From: Paraescarpia echinospica
Taxonomy: Eukaryota > Annelida > Polychaeta > Sabellida > Siboglinidae
DNA: 64,000 nt
Direction: 5' to 3'
Assembly (NCBI GenBank): GCA_020002185.1
Contig: CM034536.1
Coordinates: forward strand, 14,381,310-14,445,309
Shown: piece after piece, positions 25,409-64,000 of the stretch
Position numbering within the stretch: position 1 is the stretch's first letter
Layout of the letters: the number at the start of each line of letters is the position of its first letter
The notes under the pieces: generated by a model
Seen by the model: only the letters and a program-made list of their open reading frames with translations
Databases searched by the model: none
What the model was told of the DNA's origin: nothing
Made by a program: the position numbers and the translations under genes

Positions 25409-25664
25409 CAAGCCCGTAGCCAGGTTTGGACAGGGGGTTCACATTTTTATAATACTGGTACCAGATAGCGCCACTAATTCATATGGGTTGTTGTATTTTC
25501 ACAATGCAGAGGCTGGCACACGTAGTGTATATTGCTTATTTGCCTATTCAATTAGGTAATAAAATAAGACAAAGTAAAATCATGAGCAATTCTTTTAATT
25601 GTGCAGTGCAATCAGACAATGCCATAGATAAAACTAACAATACCATGGTGCGAACACACACACA

Positions 25665-25704
<40 letters not shown>

Positions 25705-25766
25705 CACACACAGTCACAATCACACTCCCACCGCCACAAACACTCCCACCACAGTAAACACACACA

Positions 25767-25798
<32 letters not shown>

Positions 25799-26472
25799 TG
25801 CATGCACATCCATCCACACATGCACGCACGCACACACACACGTACGCACGCACGCTCGCACGTACATTTTGAATTTGGTTCATGACATGAGTCAATATCC
25901 GATTCCCGAGAAGTGGAAGTGCAAATAATTTGTTAAAATTCAACACTGTCACATGTATAAATAATAATCATAATACAAAAAAATTATTTACAATGGTACA
26001 AGGAATTTCTATCCAAAGTTGTTAGTTCCTCAATTTTTAAAATGTAATGTTCTTAATACTAAAATAAATAGTGTGTACAAAGATGCATGCATGCAGTATA
26101 TTTACCACGTCTTTAATTACTCGTGACCGTAACGATAAGGTGAAGGTGTTTGTTGGTGTCGCCCAGCGAATTAAACGTGAAATAGTTGTCGTTCCACTGA
26201 CCACACACACCTTCACCTTATCCTTACGAAATACACTTTAGTCACTAGTCAAATAAGGATTTAAGCCGTATTTATTTGTAGATGGAGAACAAAAAGCGAG
26301 CCTAACTATAACCTAAGACGGTCACGCATTTGAGAAAGGGGGACATTAAGATGTAATGGGGAGCATTATTTTGAGAGGGGGGTTCACAATTTAGGAGAAG
26401 GTTCACCAAAAGGGGGTTCACGGGGTTCACGGGGTTCACGGGGTTCACGTGAATCCACTGGCTACAAGCCTG
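25409..26472. mobile_element. hAT-like non-autonomous DNA element (copy 2)
   Basis: Copy of 10551-11710. Each terminal repeat has one new G-to-A change (caagcccg at the left, caagcctg at the right). Its (CACG)n VNTR has one higher-order unit where copy 1 has two, and the GGGGTTCAC run has one extra unit. Confidence 0.6.
25655..25855. repeat. Compound (CACG)n VNTR (copy 2)
   Basis: One higher-order unit, where 10796-11112 has two. Confidence 0.9.
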
Positions 26473-26949
26473 ATTATAACTATCGCTCGTACGAAGCTGG
26501 TTTGTTACTCGCGTTCTTGAGGAATTAGGCTTATTCCTTCGACATGTCATAAACATACCCGAATACTTTAACATAGCCTAACCAGACCAGCATATTGTTA
26601 ATCGCTAGATGGAGAACACATCGAAAGTCGACTATATCGTAATAAGATAATGAATATGTTCTATGATGGTTTGGAAGCTATGTCACTACGAATTATCATA
26701 ATTTCGTAGCACACTGCTGGTCGAGTAACATTGCATATTTAAGTCGTGGACAAAATTAGAATGAAATGAAACATTATACACTGAAATAGTCACGCTTTTA
26801 TTTTGCATCGCGCCGAAATAATCGCGTGGTCGATGGCGTTGAGAATGTTTTCAAACGGCAAATAGATCGCTATCCGCTTTCTAATACGATTTCTTTTAAA
26901 ATAATGTAAACGTAAATTGTTGATATGATAGTTTCTTTACTGACGCGAT
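26473..26949. other. No gene seen
   Basis: Copy 2 of 11711-12170. It has a small insertion near 26744-26760 (gtggacaaaattagaat) relative to copy 1. Confidence 0.5.
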
Positions 26950-27044
26950 TGTTACAATCGGTAATGTAATAATCGACCGGTAATGTAATCAATCGACCGG
27001 TAATGTAATAATCGACCGGTAATGTAATAATCGACCGGTAATGT
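26950..27044. repeat. Foldback II left terminal array, part before the LINE
   Basis: About five units of cgaccggtaatgtaataat (19/20 bp). Copy 1 at 12171-12246 has one unit fewer. Confidence 0.85.
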
Positions 27045-29830
27045 TAGAGGTGGTGGCGTTGCAATTTACGTACATAACAATATTAACTGTACTCAAATTG
27101 AAAGTAAATCTTTATCAATAAATAATATCCTTGAATGTATCACAGTGGAATTTATAATAGAAAACAAAAAAAATATAACAGTAGGCGGTATCTACCGCAA
27201 ACCAGGATCTAACATAGACCTCTTCTGTGAAAATATCAAAAACACACAAACCATTTAGGTACAAAACATTTTATTGACACCATGTATAATTTAGGCCTGT
27301 ACCCTCTAATCACTAAGCCAACAAGAATTACTCGATATTCAACCACTCTGATTGACAATTTTTTTACAAATGCCATAAATAAGCGAACTACAAATGGTAT
27401 TTTAATCAGCGACATAACTGACCATTTTCCAATATTTACACTATGTGAATATGAAATAACTAAAAGGAAAATAGAAATGCACAAAAAAGTACGAAATCAT
27501 AAAAATGAAAACACAAATTCTTTTATAGCAGATTTAAGACGTGAAACATGATACAATGTATTTAGCACAAAATATGTTGAAGTAGCTTATGGTATATTTA
27601 TTGATACATTTATGGAAAAATATGATAAACATTGTCCAGTCAGAAAAATAACCAAACAACATGTAATCAGTGATAAGCCATGGTTCACAACTGGCTTGAA
27701 AATGCTTGTCACAAGAAAAACCACTTGTATAGAAAATTTCTTTAAAATAGATCACAAGAAACAGAACATTGTTACACAACTTATAAAAATAAACTAACTA
27801 CAATACTAAGAAATGCAGACAAAGAATACTATAGAAAACTATTGGATGACCAAAAACGCAACAGTAAAGAAACTTGGAACATCTTAAATACACTTAAATG
27901 GTGCCTCATTTCATGACTATCTTCAAAACAAAATTAAAAGCAGCATGTTCTTAAATCCAGTAAGTGAAGAAAAAGTCAGTAGGATCATCAGAGCATGTAA
28001 AAACAAAACCTCAACAGACAGTAATGATATAAGTATGAATATCATAAAGAAAGTTATGCAATCAATTATTACGCCATTAACAGCAATATTTAACATGTCG
28101 TTTGAAAATGGGATTTTTCCTTCTAGAATGAAAGTAGCCAAAGTCATACCTATATTTAAAAATGGTTAAAAAACAGAATGTAACAACTACATACCAATAT
28201 CCTTGTTGTGTCAATTTTCCAAAATACTTAAAAAACTCTATAATAAAAGACTCCAAGAATTTATTGATAACAATGATATCTTATCCAACAGTCAATACGG
28301 CTTCCGATCCTCAATGTCCACCTCACATGCATTGATTGACCTGGTCGAAGAAATGAGTACATCATTAGATAAAAAAAGTACACACTTGGCTTTTTTGTTG
28401 ACTTAAAGAAAGCATTTGACACCGTAAATCATTCAATATTATTTCTAAATTTCTATGGTGTTCATGGTGTTGCTGAGAAATGGGTGGAAAGTTATCTAAG
28501 CAATAGAAGTCAATTTGTCAAAATAGATTAATGTTCATCTAATCTCCTAAATGTGTCATGTGGAGTACCACAGGGGTTTGTGCTAGATCCAAGAATGTTC
28601 GTTTTATATAATAATGACGTATGTAATGTATCAGAACTTCTTAAATTTGTGCTGTTTGCAGATGATACCAACATATTATATTCTGACACGGATGTACATA
28701 AACTAAAACATGTTGTTAATTGTGAACTAGATAAATTATATACATGGTTCACTGTTAACAAATTGTCTCTGAATATAACAAAAAACCAACTATAGTATCT
28801 TTGGTAACCGTAAGATAAATATTGAGTTAGATATAAACTTTTGCAATCACAGAATTAATAGAGTTAACATGACAACATTCATTGGAGTAAACATTGATGA
28901 AAAACCTGGAAGTATCATATAAACAGTGTGAAGACTAGGCTATCTAGAATAGTTAGAGTAATGTACAGAGCAAGTCATATCCTAGGAAACAAAAGTTTCT
29001 TCATATTATTCACTCTTCTTACCAATAATGAGTTATTGTTGTGAATTTGGGGAACTACATATATCACCAGTGTGCATTGTATTACAATCTTACAAAAGAG
29101 GGTGATTAGACTGATATATGGTGTTGATAGGCTTCATCATACTAATACGTTATTTACTAGATGTAGAGTACTAAGATTTCAAGACTTAATAGAGTTTTTA
29201 AGATCTTGTCAATTATGTATAAAGTGTATAACAATTTACTAGTACCTGTCAATGTGCAGTGTTTGTTTACAAAACAAACTTCTTCAAACTCTTCCCGAGT
29301 TCAATATCAATATGTCCGACAATATGTTCGAACTAACGTTAAACTAAAGTGTTTAGCAACCCATGGTATAAAATGCTGGAATTCATTACCTCCCAGTACT
29401 ACAGTGGTGTCAACATTTCATGCATTTGTTTGTAAATTAAAAAGGAACATGATCGACAAATATAACTAAAAACAGGTCTTTGGTCAAAAAAAATTATATT
29501 TAATTCTAATTTGCACTACACTGTTATAAATAAGTGAGTATATCGCAACTAAAATATGATTGTATTGTAATTTGTTGCAAGCCAATATAAATTATTAATT
29601 GTCAAATAAGTACTACTATCAATGTGTTATTTTTGTGTATTTGTATTGTAATAGCCAATAATAACTACATTGTACTATTACGTAATATCTGCCATATTCC
29701 GTGTGTTGTAAGTAAATAATTTTTAGGGGTATACAAATACAAGAGTTTCTTCAGTATACCCATTTTTCTGAAATACTCATCCTGATATACCATAAACACT
29801 GTATGTATCTTTTGTTGAAAAATAAACATT

Positions 29831-29883
<53 letters not shown>

Positions 29884-29888
29884 TTACT
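27045..29888 (+). mobile_element. LINE (jockey/CR1-like), 5'-truncated, inserted in the 19/20-bp array
   Basis: It starts inside the endonuclease domain (RGGGVAIYVHNN), with PTRITRYSTTLID and SDITDHFPIFT. The RT blocks follow: [65 protein letters not shown] and the catalytic VLFADDTNILYSD. The end of the ORF is at 29206-29469 (GIKCWNSLPPS). A 3' (ACT)n tail lies at 29831-29884. Numerous stops and frameshifts make it inactive. The array tetramer ATGT flanks it on both sides (27041-27044; 29890-29893), a plausible short target duplication. It copies itself via target-primed reverse transcription when intact. Confidence 0.85.
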
Positions 29889-30236
29889 CATGTAATATCA
29901 CGACCGGTAATTCAATAACTCGACGGGTAATGTAATAATCGACCGGTAATGTAATAACTCGACAGGTAATGTAATAATCGACCAGTAATGTAATAAATCG
30001 ACCGGTAATGTAATCAATCGACGGGTAATGTAATAATCGACCAGCAATGTAATAACTCGACCGGTAATGTAATAATCGACCAGTAATGTAATAAATCGAA
30101 CAGTAATGTAATAAATCGACCGGTAATGTAATAAATCGACGATTAATGTAATAATCGACCGGTAATGTAATAACACGACCGGTAATGTAATCATCGACCG
30201 GTAATGTAATAAATCGACCGTTAATGTAATAAAAAT
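29889..30236. repeat. Foldback II left terminal array, main part (about 17 units)
   Basis: About 17 units of the 19/20-bp repeat cgaccggtaatgtaataat or cgaccggtaatgtaataaat. Unit length alternates between 19 and 20 by one base in the AT part. The CCGGT core varies (ccagt, cgggt). Confidence 0.92.
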
Positions 30237-30239
30237 GAC

Positions 30240-30700
30240 TAAGTTGGTTATGATGACGATGATAATGAAGATGATGATGATGTTAGTAATGATGAAGAAG
30301 ACTGTGATGATGAGGATGATAAAATATTATGATGACTATGTCGAGGAAAATGAATACAATTAAGGGGTCACCTTAGTAATGTCGATGTGTATAACGATGG
30401 TGATTATTATCATTATTATTATTTAGATGATGATGACAATGTTTTAATCAATGTTAATAATGTTGTTAACGCTAGTGACAATGAGGGTAATAAATAATAA
30501 TGATGGCGAGGAGGAAGAAGATGAAGACAATGAAGGCGTCGCCATAGTGATATGAAGGTGTTGATGATTATGACTATGATGTCGACGACGACGACGATAA
30601 TGATGATGATTATGATGACAAAGATGGTGACTTTGAGGGTAATGATTATTGCGATGATAAGAACAACGACAATGACATCCTAACGGTTAACCATGCTGAC
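30240..30700. repeat. GAT-rich block (left arm of foldback II)
   Basis: Imperfect gatgatgat/gacgacgac sequence. The inverse complement type (catcatcat) lies at 33920-34400 in the other arm. Confidence 0.75.
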
Positions 30701-33700
30701 ACTCTTTTGACATTCACTAATCATGATATGATCAAATTAAGGGGTCATTTCAAACAATTTAGGGGAAATCTCAAAATGCAATGTTACGGTGTGATATAAT
30801 AAAGTTATTAGAGGTAATGGTTAATTTCAAAATAATAATAATAAAAACGAACAGCTGAAACACTTAAGGGATAATCTTTAAAAACTAAGTTAAAGTTAAG
30901 TGTAATCTCATTCGACCTCATTCATATAAATGAACAACGAGCACCAAATGTATCTTAAATATGCCTAATATTAAGGGATTATAAAAAAAAACAATCTAAA
31001 GAATTATTTTAAAATAAGTTATTAAGTGGTCAGAAAGAAGTCATTAACGCATTAACGGATCATCTTACAACAATAAGGTATCATCTCTCAATAAAGGGGT
31101 TTTCTCATAAAAGGTAAAATGTAAATCAAAAATGTAAATACTCATTAAAATGAACATGGTGTTCGTCTCAATGAATTAAAAGATCATCTTAAAATAGTAA
31201 AGGCAAATCTCACTAATAAAGAGGTCTTTTCAACTAAGTTAAGGGAACATTTCAAAACATACAAGTATTGATTAAAATGAACTGGCAGATCGTGTCAACA
31301 GATTCAAGGATAATCTCAAATCATTAAAGGGTCTTCTCATAAATAATAGCCTTTTCTCAAAACACATTATGGTCTTGTTTCACACAAAAATAAACGTCCA
31401 TTAAAACAACTAACTGATCGTCGCAATAAATTTGAAAACCATCATAACATTAAATGGGCATGTCGTAAAATAACGGGGCCTTATCAAAAAGGTTAAGGAA
31501 TCATTACCAAAATAGACGTGTTGTTAAAATAATTGGTTGATCATCTCAACACACTAAAGGATCATCTTTAAAAAATGTGCAATCATCTCTCAATAAAGGG
31601 GTTTTCTCAAACAACTTAGGGATATCTCAAAATGTAATGTTGAAGAGTGCTATTATAAAATTATTAGACACTTAAGGGTAATCTCGAAGTAATAAAAATA
31701 GTAATAATAATTCATAGTAAATAAGGCGTCATCTGACAAAAAAGTGTCGTTACAAAATACGTAAGTAGTCATTAACAAATTAAGGAGCTGATCGTCTCAA
31801 CAAATTATAAAATAAAAATAATTTGTAATTATTACAATAAAATAAGTAAACGTTTACATTTTTGAAATGACCTTTGACAAACCCCTTTATTGTGAGATGA
31901 CCACTTATTGTTTTGAGATGCCCCCTTACTGTATTGAGATGATCAGCCAATTGTTTGAAATCAACACGTCTATTTTTGAATTCGTTCCTTAACATTTTGG
32001 AGAAGACACTTTAATTTTTTTGAGAAGAACCCTTAATTTAATATGATTAATGTGTAACGATACTTTTGAGAAGACTCATTCTTTTTCATGAAGTGACCCC
32101 TTTAATTATTTTTGTTCGAGAAGGCTACTTGGTTTGTCATGTGTTGAGATGATTAGCTATTTCATTATAAAACGACGTCTTAATGACTCCTTTTAAATGT
32201 TCCTTTAAACTGCTTTTGATATAATCCCTTAATATTAAGCGTATTTAAAAACGTTAGGTGCTCGTTATTCGTTTTTATGAATAACGTCCAATGAAATTAC
32301 AATATTTGAGCTATAATTCCTTAATATTACCATTTTGCATGTTTTTAAATACATTAGATGCCCGTTATTCGGTTATGCGAATCGATAGTGAGTACACTTA
32401 ACTTTTTTTAAGATTACTCATTTATCTCTTTAAGCTGATCTTCGTTATTAGTATTGTTATTATTGTTGTTATTATTATTTTGAGATTACCCTTAAGTTTC
32501 TAATACTTTTATAATATCATTCCTTAATATTACATTTTGAGTTTTCCCCTAAGTCATTTGAGAAAAGCCCTTTGTTGAGAGATGACTACTTATTTGTTCA
32601 GATGATCCCTTAATGTCTTGCGACGATCAGCCAAATATTTTAAAACGTCTTTTTTGAAATGATCCCTTAGCCTTTTTGAGAAAACCCTTCTATTTTATGA
32701 GATGGGCATTGAATGTTATGATGGTGTTCTAAAATTATTGGAACGATTAGCTAGTTGTTTTTTTTAATAAACATTTACATTTTTAGTGAAACGACACCAT
32801 AATGTTTTTGAGAAGTCCCTACTATTTTATTAGAGGACCCCGTAATGTTTTGTGATGATCCCTGAATGAGTTGACATGATCAGCTAGTTGATTTGGGTAA
32901 ATCTTATTTTGTTTTGAAACGGTCCCTTAACTTAGTTGAGAAGACCACCTTTATTTGTGAGATTACCCTTTATATTATGCTAAGATGATACTTTAATTCT
33001 TCGAGACGATCAGCTTGTTCGTTTTATTGAACATTTATATTTTTGATATGACTCTTTTGAGAAACACATTAATTGAGATATGACCATTATTGTTTTGATA
33101 TGACCTTTAATGTGTTGAAATGATCACCCGATTATTTTTAATGAACGCGTCTATTTTGGAAATGATCCATTAACTTTTTTGAGAAGACCCCTTATTTTTG
33201 AAATGGTCATTTAATTTGTTGAGACTATCAGCTCGTTAATGTGTTAATGATTTCTAACGTATTTTGTAACGATACTTTTTAAAAGAACCATGCCTGGTTA
33301 TGAGATATCCCCCTAACTTAACTAATTTTTTTAGAAGACCACTTGATTTTATGAGATGCCCACATCATGTGTTGAGATGAGCAGTTAGCATTATAAAATG
33401 ACATGTCAATGACTCCTTTTTAGATTATTCTTTAAAATTGCTTTTCATATAATCCCTTAATATTAGGCATACTTTAAAATACATTAGGTGCTCCTTATTC
33501 GTTCATAACACTAAACTACACTTAACGTTAACTTCGTTTTTGGATTACCCTTTAATTGTTTCAACTGCACCATTTTATACCGTTAAGTTTGTAATATTTT
33601 ATATTGTTTGAGATAACCCTTTAATTTGATCAATTGATGATCAGGTATTTAATTTCTAAGCATGCTTTAATGGTCCTTCAATATTTGTTTGAGATGATCC

Positions 33701-33760
33701 CTTAACTTTCAGTAGATTAACCCTTTCATTTGTTGGGATGACCCTTTTAATCACCCCCCC
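30700..33760. repeat. Degenerate inverted core of foldback II
   Basis: The left half repeats motifs such as taaaggggt, tcatctcaaaa and tgatcatctcaac every few tens of bases. The right half, from about 31850, repeats their inverse (gagatgatc, accccttaat, gttgagatgatcagc). The turn is near 31800-31850. I see no coding frame of substance. This is the largest open-frame-free stretch of the window. Confidence 0.7.
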
Positions 33761-33919
33761 CCTCTTCCCTGCCACACTTTCTGATTCGGTCCTATTGTTT
33801 GCTGACATGTAGTTACTGCGTTACCTGGAAGGTTATATGAACGGCATTCCGTGTGTTATTCCAGAAAACAAACGGCTGTTCTGAGAATCCTTGTTAAGTA
33901 TAATTTAGTGACGAACAAC

Positions 33920-34400
33920 AGGATGTGAGCAAGGCTAGCCGTTATAAAGGTGGACGTGAGAATATCGATAAGGGCGAGGAGAATGGTGAGGTTGAGGATG
34001 TCATTGTCGTCGTCCTCATGATAGTAATAATAATGACCCTCGACGTCTTCATCTTCGTCATCATAATCATCATCGTTATCATAGTTATAATCATCATCAT
34101 CTTCATCACAAAGACAATGCCTTCGTTGTCTTCATCGTCCTCGTCTTCATCATCATGATAATTTAACACACTCACCATCACTGTCGTTATTATCATTATT
34201 AGCATTATCATAATGATTATCATCATCATCACCGTCATCATAATCATCATCGTTATAATCATCATCATTACTAAGATAACCCCCTAATTGTCTTCATTTT
34301 CCTCTTCATCGTCATCGTAATCATTTATCATCCTCGTCATCACTGTCTCTCGTTATTATTATTATTAACATCATCATCATCACCCTCATTATCATAGTCA
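33920..34400. repeat. ATC-rich block (right arm of foldback II)
   Basis: Imperfect catcatcat/atcatcgtc sequence, inverted relative to 30240-30700. Ile/Val/Ser-rich and Met/Ile-rich frames here are repeat translations. Confidence 0.75.
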
Positions 34401-34427
34401 TCATAATCAACTTAGTCGTTTTTTTAT

Positions 34428-34637
34428 ATTACCGGTCAATTTATTACATTACCGGTCGATTAGTACATTACCGGTCGATTAGTACATTACCGGTCGATTT
34501 ATTACATTACCGGCCGATTATTACATTACTGGTCGATGTATTACATTACCGGTCGATTATTGCATTACCGGTCGATTATTATATTACCGGTCGATTTATT
34601 ACATTACCGTTCGATTATTACATTACCGGTTGTAACA
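34428..34637. repeat. Foldback II right terminal array (about 11 units)
   Basis: Units of ttattacattaccggtcga, the inverse of the left array, ending in ggttgtaaca, which is the inverse of the left end. Confidence 0.92.
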
Positions 34638-36220
34638 CACGGTCAATTGATAACGGGTGACGTCACGAGTTCGCAGATTTCAGAAAAAAACGTCTAGAGT
34701 TTTGTATTGATCCAAACCACCAGCCACCCACACCAGTACATGGCTGACTCCAAAAAACACAGCCAAGTCACGCAGGTTTCAAGGTAGCTACGATATTACC
34801 CAGCACGCTACCCAGTTCTGATATCTACAACAGCACCAATGTACATCAATATATGTTTCACGCAATATATGGCGCCACTGTGCCGATGTATTTGTTCTGT
34901 GATATATGGCGCCACTGTGCCGATGTATTTGTTTTGTGATACGTTGATGGAAAGAGGAAATTGAAAAGCTCTACTCAACAGTGCCATGAATTGGACATTG
35001 GGTCACCTGACATAAGGTGGTGCCTGACTTTGTTCTGCCCCATTCTGTTCTGTGCGACATCTATTTGGAAGTTGTACATCACTTCGTGTTTCAAATGGAT
35101 GTGTGCGTCTGATAACTTGGTGTATCAAAATGCATAACAGTGCTATTAATTGGACAATGTGTTAACTGACTCAGTAATGAAGAAGGTGCCTGACTTTGTT
35201 CTGCCACATTAGTTCCTTGTAGGTTCTGCTGGGAATATGTACATCACTGCATGTTTCAAATGGATTTGTGCATCCAAATGCACAACATCCCGTCATTATG
35301 GTCCAAAATAGGAGTACATAATAAAATATATGCTTTCTTATGCTCATCATGTTTGGATTGTGTTCTACAGCATATTCTTCAAAATGTGTTGAAACAAGTT
35401 TGTGTTATGTGAACTATACTTGGAGTAGTGTATAAAAAGGTGACGACAAAGTTGCTTTTACAATAAATATTGAAAATTAATTAAATATAAATGCTCCACA
35501 ACATTCTAAATGTATTAGGAATCTTCTCAGTATTGAGATAAATGCACCAATTATGACTGAAAACAGTGTTATAAATTATGCATTACGTCTTAAGGTTTGT
35601 AATTTTGTAACTTTATTTTCATCATAGAATGATCATTTTATTTGTTGTCATCGGAAGAAATTACCACAGAAACAAATTAAATATATTTTACTCTAAATGA
35701 TGGGAAATTGCACTCCCAATACTAAACAAAACATGAATCTAGCTGATGTACGTCCTTCGTTATTAAACTGATGCAATATTTTTAGTATTTTGTCGCCAAT
35801 AATGTTATTATGCTCTTTGTAGATGTACATTTTTCAAACTAAAATTAAACCATATGTATACAGGTAAATACACAAGTACCTATGATATTTAATATTGTAC
35901 ATTACTTCAGTGGTATATGATGTTGAATTTATACTGCTTATGGAAATAGCAGCTGGATTTCTGGTGCAAACAAAATGGCTTCATTATGGAATGTTTCTCA
36001 GGTTCAATAAGTTTCTGTTATCTAAACGTTTCATTAAAATTAAACTTAAAATACATAGCCAGATATACCGAGTGAAAAACGAACATGATAGTACCATATG
36101 GGTGAGACTTCGTATGTTTTTATATTCCAATAAAGCAATGTCAATCATTCAATATGTCACCAATGACAATGTCACACGACGGCTTCGTACGTGGTGAGCT
36201 GGTGTTTTTTCTTTTAAATA
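34638..36220. other. Intergenic DNA with two small tandem repeats
   Basis: A 37-bp unit (atatatggcgccactgtgcc...) is present twice at 34865-34938. A roughly 158-bp unit containing ggtgcctgactttgttctgc occurs twice at about 34978-35276. A 100-codon open frame on the plus strand (35895-36197) has no motif I recognise, and I do not call it a gene. Confidence 0.6.
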
Positions 36221-36224
36221 AATC

Positions 36225-36460
36225 CGTCTGTCATGAACTGTCCACTGATCGCACCAGATGGAGAGGTGTTCTGCGGAACCAGCTCAGGGCAGGCGAAGAA
36301 CAGCTGAGGAGCCTGGCTAAAGACAGAATAGCTCGTTGACTGCCACTCCCGCATCGGTCTCATCAGCCACAGCCGACGCTGTCCCAGATGCAACAACGCC
36401 AACTAGCGTGCATCATCCATGGTCGACTCCCGATCGACGGAGGCCTATATAATATACTAA
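36225..36460 (+). pseudogene. Possible LINE ORF2 C-terminal fragment
   Basis: The frame reads LSTDRTRWRGVLRNQLRAGE followed by a basic stretch (SLAKDRIAR). This is similar in style to the C-terminal region of jockey-type RT proteins. It is short and isolated, so the call is weak. Confidence 0.3.
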
Positions 36461-36756
36461 GCCTAAGTACATTTCATTCAACAATCTAGGATAATGTTTG
36501 ATTGGCATCGACACTAAATTACCCATTTAAATTAAGTGTAGAATAACATTGGATTGTTCAATGTTGTGATCATAATATTTGTTGTTAAGCGTTATACAAT
36601 ATATACTAACCCTAATTTTGTTTAATCAATCATGATTTCACAACTTTGGTGGTCCAAGTTTAACACCATCCGTTGAAAAATAGAATGTGTGATGTAAAAA
36701 CATCATACATCATAAGGGCTTGGTTTGTGCATGACTTTGTAATGCAAACGCTCTTT

Positions 36757-63626
<26,870 letters not shown>

Positions 63627-64000
63627 CTACAAGAACATCGTATGAATTCGTCTTGTCCTCTAGTACATATAATATAAAATACATGGGTAAAGCAAAGTGA
63701 AAATATCTAAAATCAAAGTATGTCTTTTAGAAACGAATGCATAAGACTTTTGCTTGATGACATTCGTTTCCTTTGCTGATGAATGTTCAACGATTTCACA
63801 CAACAGCATGCACATGTTATTTTGAATGTGACATAGACGGTTGGAGTGAAAGTTTCGCTAAAACGTGATCTGGTCACCATCGAGTAATGAAGCATTTATA
63901 AAACCGGTGGTATATCTCATTGGACGGTTGTGTTGAACGGTTGCGTGTAAATTATCATTATCTAACAGGAATGATTAATTCAAAACATATACAAGGTCCT
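63627..64000. other. MATE intron at the window edge, no further exon seen
   Basis: The next upstream exon must lie beyond 64000. The short reverse-strand frame at 63713-63895 has no MATE motif. Confidence 0.5.

Larger units (their letters stand above)
13528..28314 (+). repeat. Segmental tandem duplication, copy 2 (about 14.8 kb unit)
   Basis: This is the full duplicated unit visible in the window. It starts in a Gypsy pol gene (end of the RT region and RNase H) and ends inside the RT of a LINE. At 13527/13528 the LINE reading (shared up to cttccgatcctcaa) switches abruptly to Gypsy sequence, which defines the head-to-tail breakpoint. No LTR or target duplication is seen at the join, so this looks like unequal exchange or replication-based duplication and not transposition. 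Confidence 0.93.
26950..34637. mobile_element. Giant foldback-type element II, interrupted by a LINE
   Basis: The two ends are inverted: TGTTACAATCGGTAATG at 26950 and the inverse of TGTTACAACCGGTAATG at 34637. Each end opens into a tandem 19/20-bp array (26950-27044 plus 29889-30236 at the left, 34428-34637 at the right, opposite orientation). Inside these are GAT-rich sequence (30240-30700) and its inverse, ATC-rich (33920-34400). The core has repeats such as aaggggtcatctcaaaa in the left half and their inverse (ttgagatgaccccttaa) in the right half, turning near 31.8 kb. The arms are unequal and diverged. No transposase is visible. The layout resembles foldback elements whose terminal repeats consist of subrepeats. 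Family unknown. Confidence 0.65.

Noticed and set aside
29889..30236. Regular repeat array considered as a CRISPR
   Set aside because: The units are head-to-tail without unique spacers, in clearly eukaryotic DNA, and are mirrored at the other end of an element.
33925..34268. Ile/Val/Ser-rich plus-strand frame and Met/Ile-rich minus-strand frame
   Set aside because: They come from the ATC/GAT-rich arm of foldback II and have no protein motif.
35895..36197. 100-codon open frame
   Set aside because: No recognised motif, no splice or family support, A+T-rich context.

Overview
This is eukaryotic, intron-rich, repeat-dense DNA from a metazoan. I infer a marine invertebrate, but the sequence does not settle the phylum. 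The evidence is a spliced SLC47/MATE transporter gene, several clades of non-LTR retrotransposon (CR1-, jockey- and L2-like), Ty3/Gypsy pol relics, foldback-type elements and long (CA)n, (ACGC)n and (TA)n microsatellites. Most long open frames are retroelement fragments or microsatellite translations. I see no tRNA, rRNA, operon or CRISPR.

Left part (1-28314): a recent direct tandem duplication. Copy 2 is 13528-28314. Copy 1 is 1-13527, and its first 1.3 kb lies off the window. The junction at 13527/13528 joins a LINE cut in mid reverse transcriptase to the 3' part of a Gypsy pol gene. Each copy holds, in order: a Gypsy pol end, a decayed gene of a widespread uncharacterised family ending in a CXC cysteine domain, microsatellites, a 1.2-kb foldback hairpin built on a palindromic 14-mer, LINE 3' ends, a hAT-like non-autonomous element carrying an (ACGC)n VNTR, the left end of a second foldback element, and a LINE.

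Middle part (26950-34637): a roughly 7.7-kb foldback element, or about 4.8 kb without its inserted LINE. It has 19/20-bp tandem arrays in opposite orientation at its two ends, then inverted GAT-rich blocks, and a degenerate inverted core centred near 31.8 kb. From 34.6 to 36.7 kb there is unassigned DNA and small tandem repeats.

Right part (36757-63626, minus strand): the 3' portion of one SLC47/MATE-type multidrug and toxin extrusion gene. I resolved 12 exons with matching splice phases, about 411 codons, and the 5' half is beyond the right edge. The gene has three unusual features: a 5' splice site sits inside a 30-bp minisatellite, so five in-frame donors follow each other; one intron needs a GC-AG donor; and the last coding exon exists twice with equal length and phase. 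Its introns hold LINE relics, including a CR1-like element (A, minus) inserted inside the ORF1 of another member of the same family (B, plus). This creates inverted arms of about 3.3 kb.

Calls rest on motif recognition and splice-phase reasoning. No database search was possible.
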